Origin: Sphingomonas sp. 67-36 | GTDB taxonomy: Bacteria; Pseudomonadota; Alphaproteobacteria; Sphingomonadales; Sphingomonadaceae | Length of the DNA stretch: 38,095 nucleotides | Direction of reading: 5' to 3' | NCBI GenBank assembly: GCA_001897375.1 | Contig: MKSU01000016.1 | Span: 175,073 to 213,167, forward strand | Shown: positions 15,988 through 26,625 of the stretch, one piece after another | How positions within the stretch are numbered: the first letter of the stretch is position 1 | How the letters are laid out: the number at the start of each line of letters is the position of its first letter | Made by a program: the position numbers and the translations under genes | Notes under the pieces: model-generated | Database searches by the model: none | What the model saw: only the letters and a program-made list of their open reading frames with translations | What the model was told of the DNA's origin: nothing

Positions 15988-18648
15988 TCAGGCCGCCGCG
16001 CGGGCCTCGTCGAGCGCGGCTCGCACCGCCGCAAGTGCCTCGTCGGCTTTCGTAGCGTCCGGCCCGCCGCCCTGTGCCATATCGGGACGGCCGCCACCGC
16101 CCTGCCCGCCCAGCGCCGCGACCGCGCGCTTCACCAGTTCGACCGCGCTGAACCGCGTCACCAGATCGTCGGTGACACCCACCGCGACCGACGCGCGCCC
16201 GTCGTTGACCGCCACCAGCACCGCGACGCCCGAGCCGAGCCGCTGCTTGGCCTCGTCGACCGCGCCGCGCAGGCCCTTCGCCTCGAACCCGTCGAGCACC
16301 TGCCCGATGAAGGCGACGCCGCCCGCCTGCTCGACCTGCGTCGGCGCGCCGGAGCCGCCGCCCATCGCGAGCGCCTTCTTGGCCTCGGCCAGTTCGCGCT
16401 CCAGCCGCTTGCGCTCCTCCAGCAGCGAGACGACGCGCGCGGGCACCTCGTCCGGCGTGGTCTTGAGCGCGGCGGCGGCCTCACGCAGCCTTTCGTCGCG
16501 CTGGGCGAACCAGTTCCGCGCCGCCTCACCGGTCAGCGCCTCGATGCGACGAACGCCGGACGATACCGCGCCCTCGCCCACCACCTTGAACAGGCCGATA
16601 TCGCCCAGCGCGTTGACATGGGTGCCGCCGCACAATTCGAGCGAATAGACCTTATCGCCGTCCTCGCTGCCCATCGAGACGACGCGCACCTCGTCGCCGT
16701 ATTTCTCGCCGAACAGCGCCATCGCGCCCATCTCGATCGCTTCTTCCGGCGTCATCAGCCGCGTGCTGACGGCGCCGTTCTGGCGGATCATCGCGTTGAC
16801 CTGCGCTTCCGCGTCGGCGATTTCGGCCGGCGTCATCGCCACCGGATGCGACACGTCGAAGCGCAGGCGATCCGGCGCGACCAGCGAGCCTTTCTGCGCG
16901 ACATGCGTGCCGAGCCGCTGGCGCAGCGCCTCATGCAGCAGGTGCGTCGCGGAGTGATTGGCGCGGATCGCATCGCGGCGCTTCACGTCGATCGCGAGCC
17001 TGACGGGATCGCCGACCTTCACCTCGCCCGCATCGACCTTCGCATGGTGGACGAACAATTTGCCGAGCTGCTTCGACGTATCGGAGACGCTCGCGCTGAA
17101 GCCGTTTTCCGCGCTGATCGTGCCGGTGTCGCCGACCTGACCGCCGCTCTCGCCATAGAAAGGCGTCTGGTTGACGATCACGTCCACCGCATCGCCGGCA
17201 CCGGCGCGATCCACCCGCGCGCCATCCTTTACCAACGCAAGAACAACGCCTTCGCCGATATCGTTGGCATAGCCGGTGAACTCGGTCGCGCCCAGTTCCT
17301 CGGCGAGATCGAACCACAATTCGTCCGACGCCTTCGCGCCCGAACCCTTCCACGCCGCTCGCGCCGCGCGCTTCTGCTCGGCCATCGCGCTGTCGAAGCC
17401 GGCACGATCTACCGACAGGTCCTGCGCGCGCAACGCATCTTCCGTCAGATCATAGGGAAAGCCGTAGGTGTCATATAGGCGGAACGCCGTCTCGCCCGGC
17501 AACACGTCGCCGGCCTTCATGCCGATCGTCGCCTCGTCGAGCAATTTCAGGCCCTTGTCGAGCGTCTGGCGGAAGCGCGTTTCCTCTTGGCTGAGCGTCG
17601 CCTCGATCAGCGGCTGCGCGCGGACCAGTTCCGGATAGGCCGCGCCCATCTCCGCCACCAGCGCGGGCACCAGCCGGTGCATCAACGGCTCCTTTGCGCC
17701 GAGCAGATGTGCGTGGCGCATCGCGCGGCGCATGATACGACGCAGGACATAGCCGCGCCCCTCGTTCGCCGGCAGCACGCCGTCCGCGACGAGGAAGCCC
17801 GAGCAGCGCAGGTGATCGGCGATCACGCGATGGCTCGCCTTCATCTCGCCGTCCGTGGCGGTATGGGTCAGCGCGCCGGAGGCCGCGATCAGCGCCTTGA
17901 ACGTATCGGTATCGTAATTGTCGTGAACGCCCTGCATCACCGCCGCGATCCGCTCGAGCCCCATGCCGGTGTCGATCGACTGCTTGGGCAGATCGCCGAT
18001 GATCTGGTCCGCCTCCTGCACATATTGCATGAACACGAGGTTCCAGATCTCGACGAAGCGATCGCCGTCCTCGTCGGGCGAGCCGGGAGGGCCGCCGAAG
18101 ATATGGTCGCCGTGGTCATAGAAGATTTCCGAGCACGGGCCGCACGGGCCGTCCGATCCCATCGCCCAGAAATTGTCCTTGGTCGGGATGCGGATGATCT
18201 TCTGCTCGGGCAGCCCGCTGATTTTCCGCCACAGGTCGAATGCCTGATCGTCGGTGTGATAGACCGTCACCAGCAGCCGATCGACCGGCAGGCCGAAATC
18301 CTTCGTCAGCAAGGTCCAGGCGTGAATGATCGCCTGTTCCTTGAAATAGTCGCCGAAGGAGAAATTCCCCAGCATCTCGAAGAAGGTATGGTGCCGCGCG
18401 GTATAGCCGACATTGTCGAGATCGTTGTGCTTGCCGCCGGCGCGGACGCACTTCTGCGAGGAGGTGGCGGTGGAATAGGGCCGCTTTTCCAGCCCGGTGA
18501 ACACGTTCTTGAACGGCACCATGCCGGCGTTGACGAACATCAGCGTCGGATCGTTCTGCGGCACGAGCGGCGCGGACGGCACGATCTGGTGCCCGTTGCG
18601 GCCGAAATAGTCGAGGAACGCGCGGCGGATGTCGTTGGTCGAGTTCAT
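15988..18648 (-). CDS. alaS: alanine--tRNA ligase
   Basis: AlaRS charges tRNA-Ala and edits mischarged Ser or Gly. The 886-aa protein has the class II catalytic core at the N-terminus ([21 protein letters not shown], the [18 protein letters not shown] region), and then the editing domain with the zinc ligands HSATH and CGGTH. The C-terminal oligomerisation domain is complete. The ATG has no obvious ribosome site. TTGAGC and CTAAGT, 16 bases apart, lie directly before the ATG, so a nearly leaderless transcript is possible but unproven. It follows def by 62 bases on the same strand. Confidence 0.97.
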   Translation of the reverse strand: MNSTNDIRRAFLDYFGRNGHQIVPSAPLVPQNDPTLMFVNAGMVPFKNVFTGLEKRPYSTATSSQKCVRAGGKHNDLDNVGYTARHHTFFEMLGNFSFGDYFKEQAIIHAWTLLTKDFGLPVDRLLVTVYHTDDQAFDLWRKISGLPEQKIIRIPTKDNFWAMGSDGPCGPCSEIFYDHGDHIFGGPPGSPDEDGDRFVEIWNLVFMQYVQEADQIIGDLPKQSIDTGMGLERIAAVMQGVHDNYDTDTFKALIAASGALTHTATDGEMKASHRVIADHLRCSGFLVADGVLPANEGRGYVLRRIMRRAMRHAHLLGAKEPLMHRLVPALVAEMGAAYPELVRAQPLIEATLSQEETRFRQTLDKGLKLLDEATIGMKAGDVLPGETAFRLYDTYGFPYDLTEDALRAQDLSVDRAGFDSAMAEQKRAARAAWKGSGAKASDELWFDLAEELGATEFTGYANDIGEGVVLALVKDGARVDRAGAGDAVDVIVNQTPFYGESGGQVGDTGTISAENGFSASVSDTSKQLGKLFVHHAKVDAGEVKVGDPVRLAIDVKRRDAIRANHSATHLLHEALRQRLGTHVAQKGSLVAPDRLRFDVSHPVAMTPAEIADAEAQVNAMIRQNGAVSTRLMTPEEAIEMGAMALFGEKYGDEVRVVSMGSEDGDKVYSLELCGGTHVNALGDIGLFKVVGEGAVSSGVRRIEALTGEAARNWFAQRDERLREAAAALKTTPDEVPARVVSLLEERKRLERELAEAKKALAMGGGSGAPTQVEQAGGVAFIGQVLDGFEAKGLRGAVDEAKQRLGSGVAVLVAVNDGRASVAVGVTDDLVTRFSAVELVKRAVAALGGQGGGGRPDMAQGGGPDATKADEALAAVRAALDEARAAA

Positions 18649-18710
18649 GCCCGCGACTTAGGCGAGCATGAGGCGTCGCTCAAGTGAGACGAATGCGCCT
18701 TTTATCGGCG

Positions 18711-19250
18711 TCAGGCCGCCGCCTTGCGCGCCTTGTCGAGTTTCTTGATCAGCATCTGGCGCTTGAGGCGCGAGATATGGTCGATGAACAGCACGCCGTT
18801 GAGGTGGTCGATCTCGTGCTGCACGCACGTCGCCATCAGGCCGTGGAATTCTTCCTCGTGCGCCTTGCCCTGCTCGTCCAGCCACTTCACGCGGCAGCGC
18901 GCGGGGCGCTCGACCTCGGCATATTGCTCGGGAATCGACAGGCACCCTTCGTTATAGGTCGATTTCTCGTCGCTGACCCAGAGGATTTCCGGGTTGATGA
19001 AGGCACGGGGATCGCGCTTCGCCTCCGGCTTGGCGTCTTCTTCCTCGGTTTCGCGCTCCTGAAGGTCGACCACCATCACGCGGCGGATCACGCCGACCTG
19101 GCTCGCGGCGAGGCCGATGCCGTGCGCGGCGTACATCGTCTCGAACATATCGGCGACGAGCGTGCGCACCTCGTCGTCCACGGCCTCCACGGGCTCGCAG
19201 ACGAGGCGCAGGCGGGGATCGGGGATTTCAACGATCGAGAGCAAGGACAT
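18711..19250 (-). CDS. def: peptide deformylase
   Basis: Def removes the formyl group from the N-terminal Met of new proteins. The 179-aa protein shows all three family motifs: GIGLAASQVG, EGCLSIPEQY with the metal-ligand cysteine, and the HEIDH metal site. An insertion of charged residues (ERETEEEDAKPEAK) sits between motifs 1 and 2, a pattern that also occurs in other alphaproteobacterial deformylases. It lies 31 bases after recR on the same strand, and fmt (formyl transferase) is divergent just beyond recR, so both sides of the formylation cycle are close together. Confidence 0.97.
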   Translation of the reverse strand: MSLLSIVEIPDPRLRLVCEPVEAVDDEVRTLVADMFETMYAAHGIGLAASQVGVIRRVMVVDLQERETEEEDAKPEAKRDPRAFINPEILWVSDEKSTYNEGCLSIPEQYAEVERPARCRVKWLDEQGKAHEEEFHGLMATCVQHEIDHLNGVLFIDHISRLKRQMLIKKLDKARKAAA

Positions 19251-19281
19251 GGGACTGAGCTAGGAGCGCGGGCGGCGGGCG

Positions 19282-19878
19282 TCAAGCGACCGGGCGGCGC
19301 GCGCGCAGCGCCTGCGCCAATGTCCCCTCGTCGAGATAGTCCAGTTCGCCGCCGACCGGCAGGCCGTGGGCGAGCTGCGTCACGCGCACCGGGAAACGCT
19401 CGATCCGCTCGGCGAGATAATGGGCGGTGGTCTGCCCTTCGAGCGTGGCGTTCATCGCCAGCACCACCTCGTCCACCCCGCCCGCCTCGATCCGGCGGAC
19501 GAGCGAATCGATCGCGAGATCCTCGGGCCGCACCCCTTCCAGCGCGGAAAGCCGCCCGCCGAGCACATGGAACCGCCCCGGAAACAGCCGCGAGCGTTCC
19601 AGCGCCCAAAGGTCGGCCACTTCCTCCACCACGCACAGCGACCGTGCGTCGCGGCGCGGATCGGCGCAGATCGCGCACGGATCGGTGGTGTCGACATTGC
19701 CGCACACCGAGCAGGTCGCGAGCCGCTCCTCCACCTGCGCAAGCGCGGCGAGCAGCGGGACGAGCGCCGTCTCGCGCTTCTTCACCAGATGCAGCACCGC
19801 GCGGCGCGCCGAGCGCGGCCCCAGTCCGGGAAGCCGCGCCAGCGCGCTCGTCAGCGCCTCGATCTCCTGCGATGCCAT
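19282..19878 (-). CDS. recR: recombination mediator protein RecR
   Basis: RecR works with RecF and RecO to load RecA on gapped DNA. The 198-aa length is exact for the family. It has the N-terminal helix-hairpin-helix ([14 protein letters not shown]), the C4 zinc motif [16 protein letters not shown], and the TOPRIM domain starting at SLCVVEE with the [12 protein letters not shown] motif. The start is ATG 19876-19878. It is divergent from fmt across about 54 bases and is probably co-transcribed with def. Confidence 0.97.
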   Translation of the reverse strand: MASQEIEALTSALARLPGLGPRSARRAVLHLVKKRETALVPLLAALAQVEERLATCSVCGNVDTTDPCAICADPRRDARSLCVVEEVADLWALERSRLFPGRFHVLGGRLSALEGVRPEDLAIDSLVRRIEAGGVDEVVLAMNATLEGQTTAHYLAERIERFPVRVTQLAHGLPVGGELDYLDEGTLAQALRARRPVA

Positions 19879-19932
19879 AAGCGGAACAGATAGGGGGTTG
19901 CGTCGCGCGCCGCCAGCGTGTCGAGAGCGGCC

Positions 19933-20835
19933 ATGCGGATCGTCTTCATGGGAACGCCAGCCTTCGCGGTGCCGACGCTCGACGCGCTGGCCGGTGCGGG
20001 GCATGAGATCGTCGCGGCATACAGCCAGCCGCCGCGCCCGGGCGGGCGGCGCGGGCGCGAGCTGGTCCCCTCGCCTGTCCAGCGGCGCGCGGAGGAACTG
20101 GGCATCGCGGTGCGCACGCCGGTGAGCCTCAAGGCGCCGGAGAAGCAGGCAGCGTTCGTGGCGCTCGGCGCGGACGTGGCGGTGGTCGCGGCTTATGGCC
20201 TGATCCTGCCGCGCGCCGTGCTGGAGGCGCCGCGCCTCGGCTGCCTCAACGTCCACGGCTCGCTGCTGCCGCGCTGGCGCGGGGCGGCGCCGATCCAGCG
20301 CGCGATCCTCGCCGGCGACGCGGAAACCGGCGTCGGCATCATGCAGATGGAGGCGGGGCTGGATACCGGCCCGGTGCGGCTGGAGGGGCGCACGCCGATC
20401 CTTGGCAAGACGGCGGGCGAGCTGACCGACGAACTCGCCACGCTCGGCGCGCGGCTGATGGTGAAGGTGCTGGCCGATCCGGACGCCTATCCGCCCGTCG
20501 CGCAGCCGGAGGAAGGCGTCACCTATGCCGCCAAGATCGCCAAGGAGGAAAGCCGGCTCGATTTCGCGCGGGATGCGGCGGCGGTGGAGCGGCAGGTCCG
20601 CGCCTTCAACCCCCCGGGCGCGTGGTTCGAAGCGAATGGCGAGCGGGTGCGGGTGCTGGAGGCGACCGTGGAAAGCACCGGCGGCGCGGCGGGAATCGTG
20701 CTGGACGATCGCCTGACCATCGCTTGCGCAACCGGCGCGATCCGGCCGTCGCTGGTCCAGCGCGCCGGGCGCGGAATGATGACCGCCACGGACCTGCTGC
20801 GCGGCTTCCCGATCCCGGCCGGCACCGCGCTGTGA
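19933..20835 (+). CDS. fmt: methionyl-tRNA formyltransferase
   Basis: Fmt formylates Met on initiator tRNA using 10-formyl-tetrahydrofolate. The 300-aa protein begins [15 protein letters not shown], the standard family start, so ATG 19933 is preferred over the upstream GTG at 19918. The catalytic segment includes [17 protein letters not shown] with the conserved Asn and His, and the Asp lies in GLDTGPV. The C-terminal OB-like tRNA-binding domain is complete. Its TGA overlaps the GTG start of truA. Confidence 0.97.
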   Translation: MRIVFMGTPAFAVPTLDALAGAGHEIVAAYSQPPRPGGRRGRELVPSPVQRRAEELGIAVRTPVSLKAPEKQAAFVALGADVAVVAAYGLILPRAVLEAPRLGCLNVHGSLLPRWRGAAPIQRAILAGDAETGVGIMQMEAGLDTGPVRLEGRTPILGKTAGELTDELATLGARLMVKVLADPDAYPPVAQPEEGVTYAAKIAKEESRLDFARDAAAVERQVRAFNPPGAWFEANGERVRVLEATVESTGGAAGIVLDDRLTIACATGAIRPSLVQRAGRGMMTATDLLRGFPIPAGTAL

Positions 20836-21578
20836 CCCGCTTCGCGCTGACGATCGAATATGACGGCCGCCCGTTCATGGGCTGGCAACGCCAATCCCAC
20901 GGCCCGAGCGTGCAGCAGGCGCTGGAGGAGGCCGCCTTTGCGATCACCGGGGAGGAAGCGGTGATCCAGGCCGCCGGCCGCACCGACGCAGGCGTCCACG
21001 CCACCGCGATGCGCGCGCATGTCGATATCGCGAAGCCGATCACGCCCTTCCGGCTGATGGAGGCGCTCAACGCCCGCGTCCGCCCCGCGCCGGTCGCGGT
21101 GCTGGCGGCGGAGGAGGTGGCGGGCGACTGGCACGCGCGCTTCTCCTGCATCGGCCGGCATTACCGTTACGCCATCGTCCAGCGCCGCGCGCAGCTCACC
21201 TTCGAGCATGGCCTCGCGTGGCGAGTCACCACACCGCTCGACGTGTCGGCGATGCAGGCGGGCGCGGCGCGGCTGGTCGGGCGACATGATTTCACCACCT
21301 TCCGCTCGGTCCATTGCCAGGCGGACAGCCCGCTCCGCACGCTCGACCGGCTCGATGTGACGGCGGACGGCGCGCGGATCGACGTGTATGCCTCCGCGCG
21401 CTCGTTCCTGCATCATCAGGTGCGCTCGATGGTCGGGTGCCTTGCCCTCGTCGGGCAGGGCAAATGGACGCCCGACGACGTGACCGCTGCGCTGGAAGCG
21501 CGCGATCGCGCGGCGCTCGGCTATAACGCGCCGCCGGACGGGCTCTATTTCATCGGGGCGGACTATCCGGCCGGATGA
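20832..21578 (+). CDS. truA: tRNA pseudouridine(38-40) synthase
   Basis: TruA makes pseudouridine at positions 38-40 of the tRNA anticodon arm. The 248-aa protein has the catalytic Asp52 in GRTDAGVHA, the N-terminal [14 protein letters not shown] motif, and the [12 protein letters not shown] segment near the C-terminus. The start GTG overlaps the fmt stop as GTGA. Its last 29 bases overlap the 3' end of the convergent methyltransferase gene, so both C-termini share DNA. Confidence 0.97.
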   Translation: MTRFALTIEYDGRPFMGWQRQSHGPSVQQALEEAAFAITGEEAVIQAAGRTDAGVHATAMRAHVDIAKPITPFRLMEALNARVRPAPVAVLAAEEVAGDWHARFSCIGRHYRYAIVQRRAQLTFEHGLAWRVTTPLDVSAMQAGAARLVGRHDFTTFRSVHCQADSPLRTLDRLDVTADGARIDVYASARSFLHHQVRSMVGCLALVGQGKWTPDDVTAALEARDRAALGYNAPPDGLYFIGADYPAG

Positions 21579-22743
21579 AGCGCGCCGCCAGTTCGACATG
21601 GGTCGACCAGCGGAACTGTCCGACCGGCTGCACCCATTCCAGCACATAGCCGCCTTCGCACAACATCTTCGCATCGCGTGCGAAGCTGCTGGGATTGCAT
21701 GAGACATAGCCTATCAAGGGTGTCTTGCTCGCGGCCAGCATCTCGGCCTGTTCCCGCGCGCCGGCGCGCGGCGGATCGAGGATCACGGCGGCGAAGCGAT
21801 CCAGTTCCGCCGGCATCAGCGGGCGGCGATAGAGGTCGCGATGCTCGGTGAAGAGCTGCCGCCCAGCGCGCGCCGCCGCGCCCTTGAGGGACAGGATCGC
21901 GTCACGCGCGCCTTCCGCCGCATAGACCTTCGCCGACAGCGCGAGCGCGAAGGTGCCGAGGCCGGCGAACAGGTCCGCGACGGTCGACGCGCCGGCCACC
22001 GCCTCGCGCATCGCGTCGACCAGCGCCGCCTCGCCCTCGCGCGTCGCTTGCAGGAAGGCGGCGGGCGGCAGCGGCACCGGCACGCCGCCGAGGGTGACCG
22101 TCACCGCATCCGGCTCCCAGCGCACCTCGGGGCCGAACCCTTCGTCGAACGCCAGCCGCGCGAGGGCGTGGCGCTGCGCGAAATCGGTGATCGCTTCCGC
22201 CGCCTCCAGTCCCTCGGGCAGCGCGCCTGAAATCAGCACGTCCGGCCCCTGATCGGCGAGCGTCAGGTGCACGTCGAGCCGCCGCTTGAGCCGCAGCCGC
22301 CCGAGCAGCCGCTTCAACGGCGCGACCAGCGCGAACAGTTCCGGCGCAAGGACATGGCATTCGGCCAGATCGACGATCGCATGGCTCTTCTCGCCGGTGA
22401 AGCCGAGTCGCCCGGCCGGCTCCCAATGCAATGTCGCACGGCGGCGGGTGCGCGGCGGGGAAAGCGCGGGCGGGCGGATGTGGCTCGCCAGCCCCTGCGC
22501 GTCGAGCGCGGAAGCGATGCGATCGGTGATGAAGCCCGCCCATGATTCATCGTCGAGATGCTGGAGCTGGCATCCGCCGCACGCGGGAAAGTGGCGGCAC
22601 GGTGGGGTCGCGTGATGCGGGCCGGGGATGACCGTGCCGTTATCCTCCAGCAGATCGCCCGGCGCGGCGAAGGGCGCGTGGCGGCCATCCGCCGTCACCC
22701 CGTCGCCACGCGCGGCGACTCGCACGATCTCGCTCACAGACAT
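21550..22743 (-). CDS. RlmD/TrmA-family RNA (uracil-5-)-methyltransferase
   Basis: This 397-aa SAM-dependent enzyme probably makes m5U in rRNA or tRNA. It has a TRAM-like N-terminal segment, a [4Fe-4S] site with Cys49, Cys55, Cys58 (CGGCQLQH) and Cys129 (ECHVL), the SAM loop [10 protein letters not shown], the DPPRAG motif, and the catalytic cysteine in [12 protein letters not shown]. The iron-sulfur ligands favour the RlmC/RlmD side of the family over TrmA. It overlaps nnr by 10 bases upstream and truA by 29 bases at its 3' end. Confidence 0.9.
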   Translation of the reverse strand: MSVSEIVRVAARGDGVTADGRHAPFAAPGDLLEDNGTVIPGPHHATPPCRHFPACGGCQLQHLDDESWAGFITDRIASALDAQGLASHIRPPALSPPRTRRRATLHWEPAGRLGFTGEKSHAIVDLAECHVLAPELFALVAPLKRLLGRLRLKRRLDVHLTLADQGPDVLISGALPEGLEAAEAITDFAQRHALARLAFDEGFGPEVRWEPDAVTVTLGGVPVPLPPAAFLQATREGEAALVDAMREAVAGASTVADLFAGLGTFALALSAKVYAAEGARDAILSLKGAAARAGRQLFTEHRDLYRRPLMPAELDRFAAVILDPPRAGAREQAEMLAASKTPLIGYVSCNPSSFARDAKMLCEGGYVLEWVQPVGQFRWSTHVELAARFIRPDSPPR

Positions 22744-24116
22744 GCCGCGATCGCCTCCGGCAGATGGCGCACGAGATTGTCGGCGACGAAGGCCGGGCCG
22801 GCGCGACGCGCGGCCTCGCTATGCAGCCACACCGCCTCGTTCGCCGCTGTCAGCGGATCACGCGTGATCGCCAGCCGCGCCGCGACCAGCCCGGCAAGCA
22901 CGTCGCCGGTGCCGGCGGTGGAAAGCCATGTCGAGGCGCCGGCCGCAACACGCACGCTGCCGTCCGGCCCGGCGATCACCGTATCCGCGCCCTTGAACAC
23001 GATCGTCGCGCCGCCGGATCGGGCAGCGGCGAGCGCGCGATCGGTCTTGGCCGCGTCGCTCGCGCCGAACAGGGCGTCGAACTCGCCCGTATGCGGAGTC
23101 AGGATCGTCGGGGCCGGGCGTGCGGCGATCGCTTCCACCGAAACCAGCCGCAACGCGTCGCCGTCGATCACCAGCGGCCGATCCGAGGCCAGCGCCGCGT
23201 CGAGCCGCTCCCGCGCGCGCTCGTCGCGGCCCAGCCCCGGCCCGATCAGCAGCGCGCCGATCCGCGCGTCGGCGCGCGCAACCGGATCGAATCGCCGCCG
23301 CACCACGGCATGTGGCACCTGATCGGTCGAACCGCCGAGCAGCAGCACATAGCCCGCGCCTCCGTTCGCCGCCGCGCTCGCCGCCAGCGCCGAAGCCCCG
23401 GGCATCGCCCCGGCGACGATCGCGATCATCCCCCGGCTGTATTTATGCGCCTCCGCTCCCGGCGCGGACAGGCGCGGGCGAGCGAGCACCGTAACGTCGC
23501 TCCGCGCCTCGACGCCGATATCGAGCACCGCGACATGCTGCGACCGCGCCGCTGCCGGCAGCAGCAGATGCGATGGCTTGAGCGCGCCCAGCGCCAGCGT
23601 CAGGTCATAATCCGGCACGGGCGAGAGCAGCCGTCCGTCGTCGGTCGCCGCGCCGCTCGGCAGGTCGACCGCAATCGTCAGCCGCGCGCCGCCGGCGAGC
23701 CGGGCCAGCGCCGCCGAAGCCTCCGCCTCCAGACCGCGCGTCAGTCCGGTGCCGAACAGCGCATCGACCAGCACCGGCGCGCGGTGCGCATCCGCCAACG
23801 TTTCGACCACGCCATCCCACCGCCGTCGCGCCGCGATCGCTGCATCGCTGCGCGGCTCGCCGGTTGCCGCCACTCGCACTGGATGGCCGGCGGCCGCCAG
23901 CACGCGCGCCACGACATAGCCGTCCCCGCCATTGTTGCCGGGACCGCAGAGGATCAGCACCTCCTGATCGCCCGCCAGCCGCCGCACCTGTTCCGCGACC
24001 GCCGCGCCGGCACGCTCCATCAGCGTCTCGACACTGACACCGGCCGCGACGGCGCGCTCTTCCGCCGCGCGCATCCGCGCCGCCGTCAGGATCGGCCTGC
24101 CGTCGAGCGGGGTCAT
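22734..24116 (-). CDS. nnr: bifunctional NAD(P)HX epimerase/dehydratase
   Basis: This 460-aa fusion repairs hydrated NAD(P)H. The N-terminal YjeF_N epimerase domain (about residues 1-210) contains CGPGNNGGDGYV and DALFGTGLTR. The C-terminal ADP-dependent dehydratase domain contains GPGLGRDE, TPHTGEFDALFG and the nucleotide-binding GTGDVLAGL. The length is normal for the fused form. The ATG overlaps the TGA of the upstream lipoprotein gene (ATGA), and its own end overlaps the methyltransferase start by 10 bases, so at least three genes are translationally linked. Confidence 0.95.
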   Translation of the reverse strand: MTPLDGRPILTAARMRAAEERAVAAGVSVETLMERAGAAVAEQVRRLAGDQEVLILCGPGNNGGDGYVVARVLAAAGHPVRVAATGEPRSDAAIAARRRWDGVVETLADAHRAPVLVDALFGTGLTRGLEAEASAALARLAGGARLTIAVDLPSGAATDDGRLLSPVPDYDLTLALGALKPSHLLLPAAARSQHVAVLDIGVEARSDVTVLARPRLSAPGAEAHKYSRGMIAIVAGAMPGASALAASAAANGGAGYVLLLGGSTDQVPHAVVRRRFDPVARADARIGALLIGPGLGRDERARERLDAALASDRPLVIDGDALRLVSVEAIAARPAPTILTPHTGEFDALFGASDAAKTDRALAAARSGGATIVFKGADTVIAGPDGSVRVAAGASTWLSTAGTGDVLAGLVAARLAITRDPLTAANEAVWLHSEAARRAGPAFVADNLVRHLPEAIAACL

Positions 24117-24487
24117 CGCCGCGCCCCGATCGTCGCCGGCAGGCGGTAGCGGTCGCCGCCCAGCGCGACCTCGATTTCATTATTTCCCACAATCGTTACC
24201 TTTGCCGGCACCGCACCGTCCGCCGCGACGACGCCGCGCCCGTCCTTCGTCACCAGCAAGCGCCGGAAACCACCCTGCGCGTGGCGCAACGTCAGCACCA
24301 GCCCGCGCGCCGTCTCGGCCCGTTCCAGCGCGCAGGAACGCGAGAAACCGGGCGCCCCGCCGACCGCGCAATTCAGATCACCGGCGAGCTTGGGCGGTGG
24401 CGTTGCGGTCTGACGCTCCTTGCAGCCGGCGAGCAGCGCGACCGCAAGGAACGCGGCGATCCGTCGATCAGATATCCGCGTAGACAT
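24113..24487 (-). CDS. small lipoprotein of unknown function
   Basis: This is a 124-aa protein with a basic N-terminus, a hydrophobic stretch and a lipobox LLAGC, so it is a likely lipoprotein with lipid-modified Cys22. The mature part has two further cysteines (NCAVGG and SCALER), which may form a disulfide, and ends in a beta-rich segment. I recognise no family. Its ATG (24485-24487) lies inside the last codons of ilvD, a 20-base overlap, and its stop overlaps the nnr start. The lipobox and the coupling on both sides support a real gene. Confidence 0.8.
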   Translation of the reverse strand: MSTRISDRRIAAFLAVALLAGCKERQTATPPPKLAGDLNCAVGGAPGFSRSCALERAETARGLVLTLRHAQGGFRRLLVTKDGRGVVAADGAVPAKVTIVGNNEIEVALGGDRYRLPATIGARR

Positions 24488-26189
24488 GGCGTTCGGCGGT
24501 CGCGCCGGGGTGCGTCACCGCGCCCTTGCGCGCCGGGCCGACATTGCGCGCATATCGCCACAACGCGCCTGACCCGTAATCGTTGACGCGCCCGGTCCAC
24601 GCCTTGCGGCGCTCCGCCAGCACGGCCTCGTCGACCAACAGGTCGATCGTACCAGCCTCGGCGTCGATGCGGATCGTATCGCCGTCCTCGACCAATGCGA
24701 TCGGGCCGCCCTCGGCCGCCTCCGGCCCGACATGGCCGATGCAGAAGCCGCGCGTGCCACCGGAAAAGCGCCCGTCGGTGATCAACGCCACCTTCTCGCC
24801 CATGCCGAGACCATAGAGCGCGGCGGTGGTGGAGAGCATCTCGCGCATCCCCGGCCCGCCCTTCGGCCCCTCGTAGCGGATGATAATGACCTCGCCCTCA
24901 CGGATCTCGCGATTCTCGACCGCCTGGAACGCTTCCTCCTCGCAATCGAAGCAGCGCGCCGGCCCCTCGAATTGCAGCCGATGCATCCCGGCGACCTTCA
25001 CGATCGCGCCTTCGGGTGCGAGGCTGCCCTTGAGGCCGACGACGCCGCCAGTCGGGGTGATCGGCGTCTTTGCGTCGTAGATCACCTTCTGGTCCGGGTT
25101 CCACGTCACCTCGTCGATATTCTCGCCGAGCGTGCGGCCGGTGACGGTGAGGCAATCGCCGTGCAGCAGCCCCTCCGCCAGCAGCGTCTTCATCAGCATA
25201 TAGACGCCGCCCGCCTCGTACATGTCCTTGGCGACATACTGGCCGCCGGGCTTCAGATCGGCGCAATAAGGCGTGGTCTTGAAGATCTCGGCCACGTCGA
25301 ACAGGTCGAAATCGATCCCGGCTTCGTTGGCCATCGCCGGCAGATGCAGCGCGCCGTTGGTCGACCCGCCGGTCGCCGCGACGATGCGCGCGGCATTCTC
25401 GAACGCCTCGCGTGTGCAGATGTCGCGCGGACGGATATTCTTCGCGAGCAATTCCATCACCTGCGCGCCGGCCGCCACCGCGATCTGCTCGCGCGAGGTG
25501 TAAGGTGCGGGCACCATGTTACTGTTCGGCAAGGACAATCCGATCGCCTCGCCGACGCAGGCCATAGTGTTGGCGGTATATTGTCCGCCGCACGCGCCGT
25601 GGCCGGGGCACGCCACCTTCTCCAGCGCGTGCACTTCCTCCAGCGGGCAGGCGTGAGCGGCATATTTACCGACAATCTCGAACACGTCGACCACCGTCAC
25701 GTCGCGATCGTGATAACGGCCCGGCAGGATCGACCCGCCATAGACGAAGATCGACGGGATATTGAGCCGCAGCATCGACATCATCATGCCCGGCAGCGAC
25801 TTGTCGCACCCGGCGAAGCCGACCAGCGCGTCATAGCAATGGCCGCGCACCGACAGCTCGACCGAATCGGCGATCACCTCGCGGCTGACGAGGCTGGACT
25901 TCATCCCCTGATGCCCCATCGCGATCCCGTCCGTCACGGTGATCGTGTTGAAGCGGCGCGGCGTGCCGCCACCCTGCTCCACCCCGCGCCGCGCCGCGTC
26001 GGCCTGCGCGTCGAGCGTGGTGTTGCACGGCGCACTGTCGTTGCCGGCGGAGGCGAGGGCGACGAACGGGCGCGCGATCTCCGCTTCCGTCAGCCCCATC
26101 GCATAGTAATAACTGCGATGCGGGGCACGCTCCGGACCGACTGAAACGTGCCTGCTGGGCAGGCGGGACTTATCGAATCGATTTGTCAT
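24468..26189 (-). CDS. ilvD: dihydroxy-acid dehydratase
   Basis: IlvD dehydrates 2,3-dihydroxy acids to 2-keto acids in Ile and Val synthesis. The 573-aa protein has three conserved cysteines at Cys55 (SAPCNTT), Cys128 ([12 protein letters not shown]) and Cys200 ([14 protein letters not shown]), which ligate the Fe-S cluster, and the C-terminal [21 protein letters not shown] motif. This pattern fits the IlvD/Edd family; Edd (6-phosphogluconate dehydratase) is less likely given the IlvD-type motifs. The start is ATG 26187-26189. It lies 51 bases downstream of the receiver gene on the same strand. Confidence 0.95.
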   Translation of the reverse strand: MTNRFDKSRLPSRHVSVGPERAPHRSYYYAMGLTEAEIARPFVALASAGNDSAPCNTTLDAQADAARRGVEQGGGTPRRFNTITVTDGIAMGHQGMKSSLVSREVIADSVELSVRGHCYDALVGFAGCDKSLPGMMMSMLRLNIPSIFVYGGSILPGRYHDRDVTVVDVFEIVGKYAAHACPLEEVHALEKVACPGHGACGGQYTANTMACVGEAIGLSLPNSNMVPAPYTSREQIAVAAGAQVMELLAKNIRPRDICTREAFENAARIVAATGGSTNGALHLPAMANEAGIDFDLFDVAEIFKTTPYCADLKPGGQYVAKDMYEAGGVYMLMKTLLAEGLLHGDCLTVTGRTLGENIDEVTWNPDQKVIYDAKTPITPTGGVVGLKGSLAPEGAIVKVAGMHRLQFEGPARCFDCEEEAFQAVENREIREGEVIIIRYEGPKGGPGMREMLSTTAALYGLGMGEKVALITDGRFSGGTRGFCIGHVGPEAAEGGPIALVEDGDTIRIDAEAGTIDLLVDEAVLAERRKAWTGRVNDYGSGALWRYARNVGPARKGAVTHPGATAERHVYADI

Positions 26190-26240
26190 GCCGGTTCCGC
26201 TAGGCTGCGCGCCATACCCGCGCAACCCTTCGCATCGCGC

Positions 26241-26585
26241 TCAAAGCCGATCGAGCGCCCGCTGCACGCCCTCCATGGTGAAGGGCTTCATCAGTTGCGG
26301 GCGATCGCGATGGCGCTCGACGATCGTATCGCTCGTCCCGCCAGTCGCGAAGACGAACGGGATGCCGGCCGTTTCCAGCGCGTCGGCGATCACCCAGCTC
26401 TTTTCCCCGCCGCGCAGATTGACGTCGAGGATCGCGCAATCGACCGCGCCCGATTCGACCAGCGGCAACGCCTCCGCGCTGCAATCGGCGGTGCCGGCGC
26501 AGCTACGCCCGAGCGCATCGAGAAAGTCCTCCAGCATCATGGCGATGAGCGGCTCGTCCTCGACGATCAGGACTCTCTTGGTCAT
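26241..26585 (-). CDS. single-domain response regulator, FATG (FAT GUY-like) type
   Basis: This is a 114-aa receiver with no output domain: acidic pocket Glu9-Asp10, phosphoacceptor Asp54 in ILDVNL, and Lys100 in LMKPF. The segment PFVFATGG (residues 76-83) matches the FAT GUY signature of alphaproteobacterial receivers such as SdrG and PhyR, which are phosphorylated by HWE/HisKA_2 kinases in the general stress response. It is 40 bases downstream of cckA on the same strand, so the two are probably co-transcribed. Whether CckA phosphorylates it is unknown. A DivK- or CpdR-like role is an alternative, but the FATG motif argues against it. Confidence 0.9.
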   Translation of the reverse strand: MTKRVLIVEDEPLIAMMLEDFLDALGRSCAGTADCSAEALPLVESGAVDCAILDVNLRGGEKSWVIADALETAGIPFVFATGGTSDTIVERHRDRPQLMKPFTMEGVQRALDRL

Positions 26586-26625
26586 GCTCCGGCCCTTAAC
26601 GACCGGCGGCGGCGAAGCAAGTCCG

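Noticed and set aside
19884-19898. Possible second LexA box upstream of recR (GAAC then GGGT after 7 bases)
   Set aside because: Only one half-site matches. The flanks resemble the radA promoter, but the second half is wrong.
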